DNA of 5,416 nt from an uncultured Eggerthellaceae bacterium (GTDB lineage Bacteria; Actinomycetota; Coriobacteriia; Coriobacteriales; Eggerthellaceae), in assembly GCA_946631805.1 (NCBI GenBank), contig CAMPAJ010000130.1, positions 1 to 5,416 of the forward strand. The letters are read 5' to 3'. Shown in pieces: positions 4,827 through 5,416 of the stretch; position 1 is the first letter of the stretch; each line of letters starts with the position of its first letter. The translations under genes and the position numbers were made by a program. The notes beneath the pieces are model-generated. The model saw only the letters and a program-made list of their open reading frames with translations, was not told the DNA's origin and did no database searches.

Positions 4827-5416
4827 ATGGATGAGATGATATCCGTAACGTGGGACGATGTGGCGCAGGTTAACGAGGAGTTCTTTGCCGACCGGGCGAA
4901 TATCGTGGCTAAGAACGCCGTGACGGGCCAAGGTGTGCGGGCCGTTGCCAAGGCGCCAGAGGTAGCGGCGCTCAATACGGGGACGTTCGACGTGGAGGTC
5001 AAGCAGGGCGAGCGCACGGACCAGAAGCGGTCCGGGCGTTGCTGGATGTTCGCGGCCCTTAACACGTTCCGGGTGCGCACGATGCGCAAGTTCAACCTCT
5101 CGAACTACGAGTTCTCGCAAGCTTACCCGCTGTACTGGGACAAGCTCGAGAAATCCAACTGGTTCTTCGAGAACATCCTCGATACGCTCGACGAGCCGCT
5201 GAACAGCCGTCTCGTGGCGTTTCTCCTAGCCGATCCGGTGAGCGACGGCGGCCAATGGGACATGTTCGCCGCTCTCGTGAAGAAGTACGGCGTCGTTCCC
5301 AAGGAAGCCATGCCCGAGACGAGTTGCTCGTCGAACACAACTGACCTTGACGGGTATCTGACCCGTTACCTGCGTTCGTGCGCCTGCAAGCTGCGCACGG
5401 CCCATGAAGCCGGCGA
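4827..5416 (+). CDS. pepC: Aminopeptidase C, bleomycin-hydrolase family (5' part)
   Basis: This is a papain-like cysteine aminopeptidase of family C1B, cut by the right edge. 196 residues are visible of the roughly 440-450 usual for the family. The active-site motif TDQKRSGRCWMFAALNTFR at 64-82 carries the oxyanion-hole glutamine Q66 and the nucleophile C72. FSQAYPLYWDKLEK at 96-109 and DGGQWDMFAALVKKYGVVPK at 140-159, typical of PepC, follow. The catalytic His and Asn lie beyond the window. Family members form cytosolic hexamers that trim amino acids from peptide N-termini and also hydrolyse bleomycin. There is no signal peptide. TTGGAG at 4815-4820, six nt upstream, favours the ATG at 4827 over the one three codons later. 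No strong promoter or terminator is seen in the 49-nt gap, so co-transcription with the amidohydrolase is possible, and peptide and amine scavenging would fit together. Confidence 0.93.
   Translation, partial: MDEMISVTWDDVAQVNEEFFADRANIVAKNAVTGQGVRAVAKAPEVAALNTGTFDVEVKQGERTDQKRSGRCWMFAALNTFRVRTMRKFNLSNYEFSQAYPLYWDKLEKSNWFFENILDTLDEPLNSRLVAFLLADPVSDGGQWDMFAALVKKYGVVPKEAMPETSCSSNTTDLDGYLTRYLRSCACKLRTAHEAG

Overview
This is a 5.4 kb piece of an ordinary bacterial chromosome, moderately GC-rich with strong G/C preference at third codon positions. The gene set (LytR_C-domain envelope protein, stand-alone NifU-type scaffold, Lgt, Mrp/NBP35 ATPase, SsnA/MtaD-type amidohydrolase, bleomycin-hydrolase-type aminopeptidase C) and the codon style suggest a gut or oral Coriobacteriia actinobacterium, perhaps Eggerthellaceae such as Slackia or a relative. 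That assignment is an inference from pattern recognition, not a database match. No mobile element, CRISPR array, tRNA or rRNA was seen.

Layout: bases 1-1634 (+) carry the 3' end of a LytR_C-domain protein, a 78-residue NifU-like protein and lgt. The last two are 26 nt apart and probably co-transcribed. A 16-bp stem terminator (1759-1795) closes this block. Bases 1816-2118 (-) encode an unrecognised acidic 100-residue protein that faces lgt. Bases 2119-2399 are non-coding and hold a long-armed hairpin, placed to terminate the next gene, mrp (2400-3254, -). A 209-nt divergent intergenic region (3255-3463) separates mrp from an amidohydrolase (3464-4777, +). It contains a good -10 box for each direction and, between them, two pairs of 14-bp direct repeats. 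The window ends in the first 196 residues of aminopeptidase C (4827-5416, +).

Functionally, two iron-sulfur carrier genes (nifU-like and mrp) occur within 3 kb on opposite strands. LytR_C and Lgt are cell-envelope functions. The amidohydrolase and PepC-type peptidase point to nucleoside/amine and peptide scavenging. The points most worth a second look are the repeat cluster between the divergent promoters, the amidohydrolase that lacks the arginines expected of an S-adenosylhomocysteine deaminase, the N-terminal cysteine cluster of Mrp, the LytR_C domain split by a low-complexity insert, and the isolated 100-residue orphan gene.
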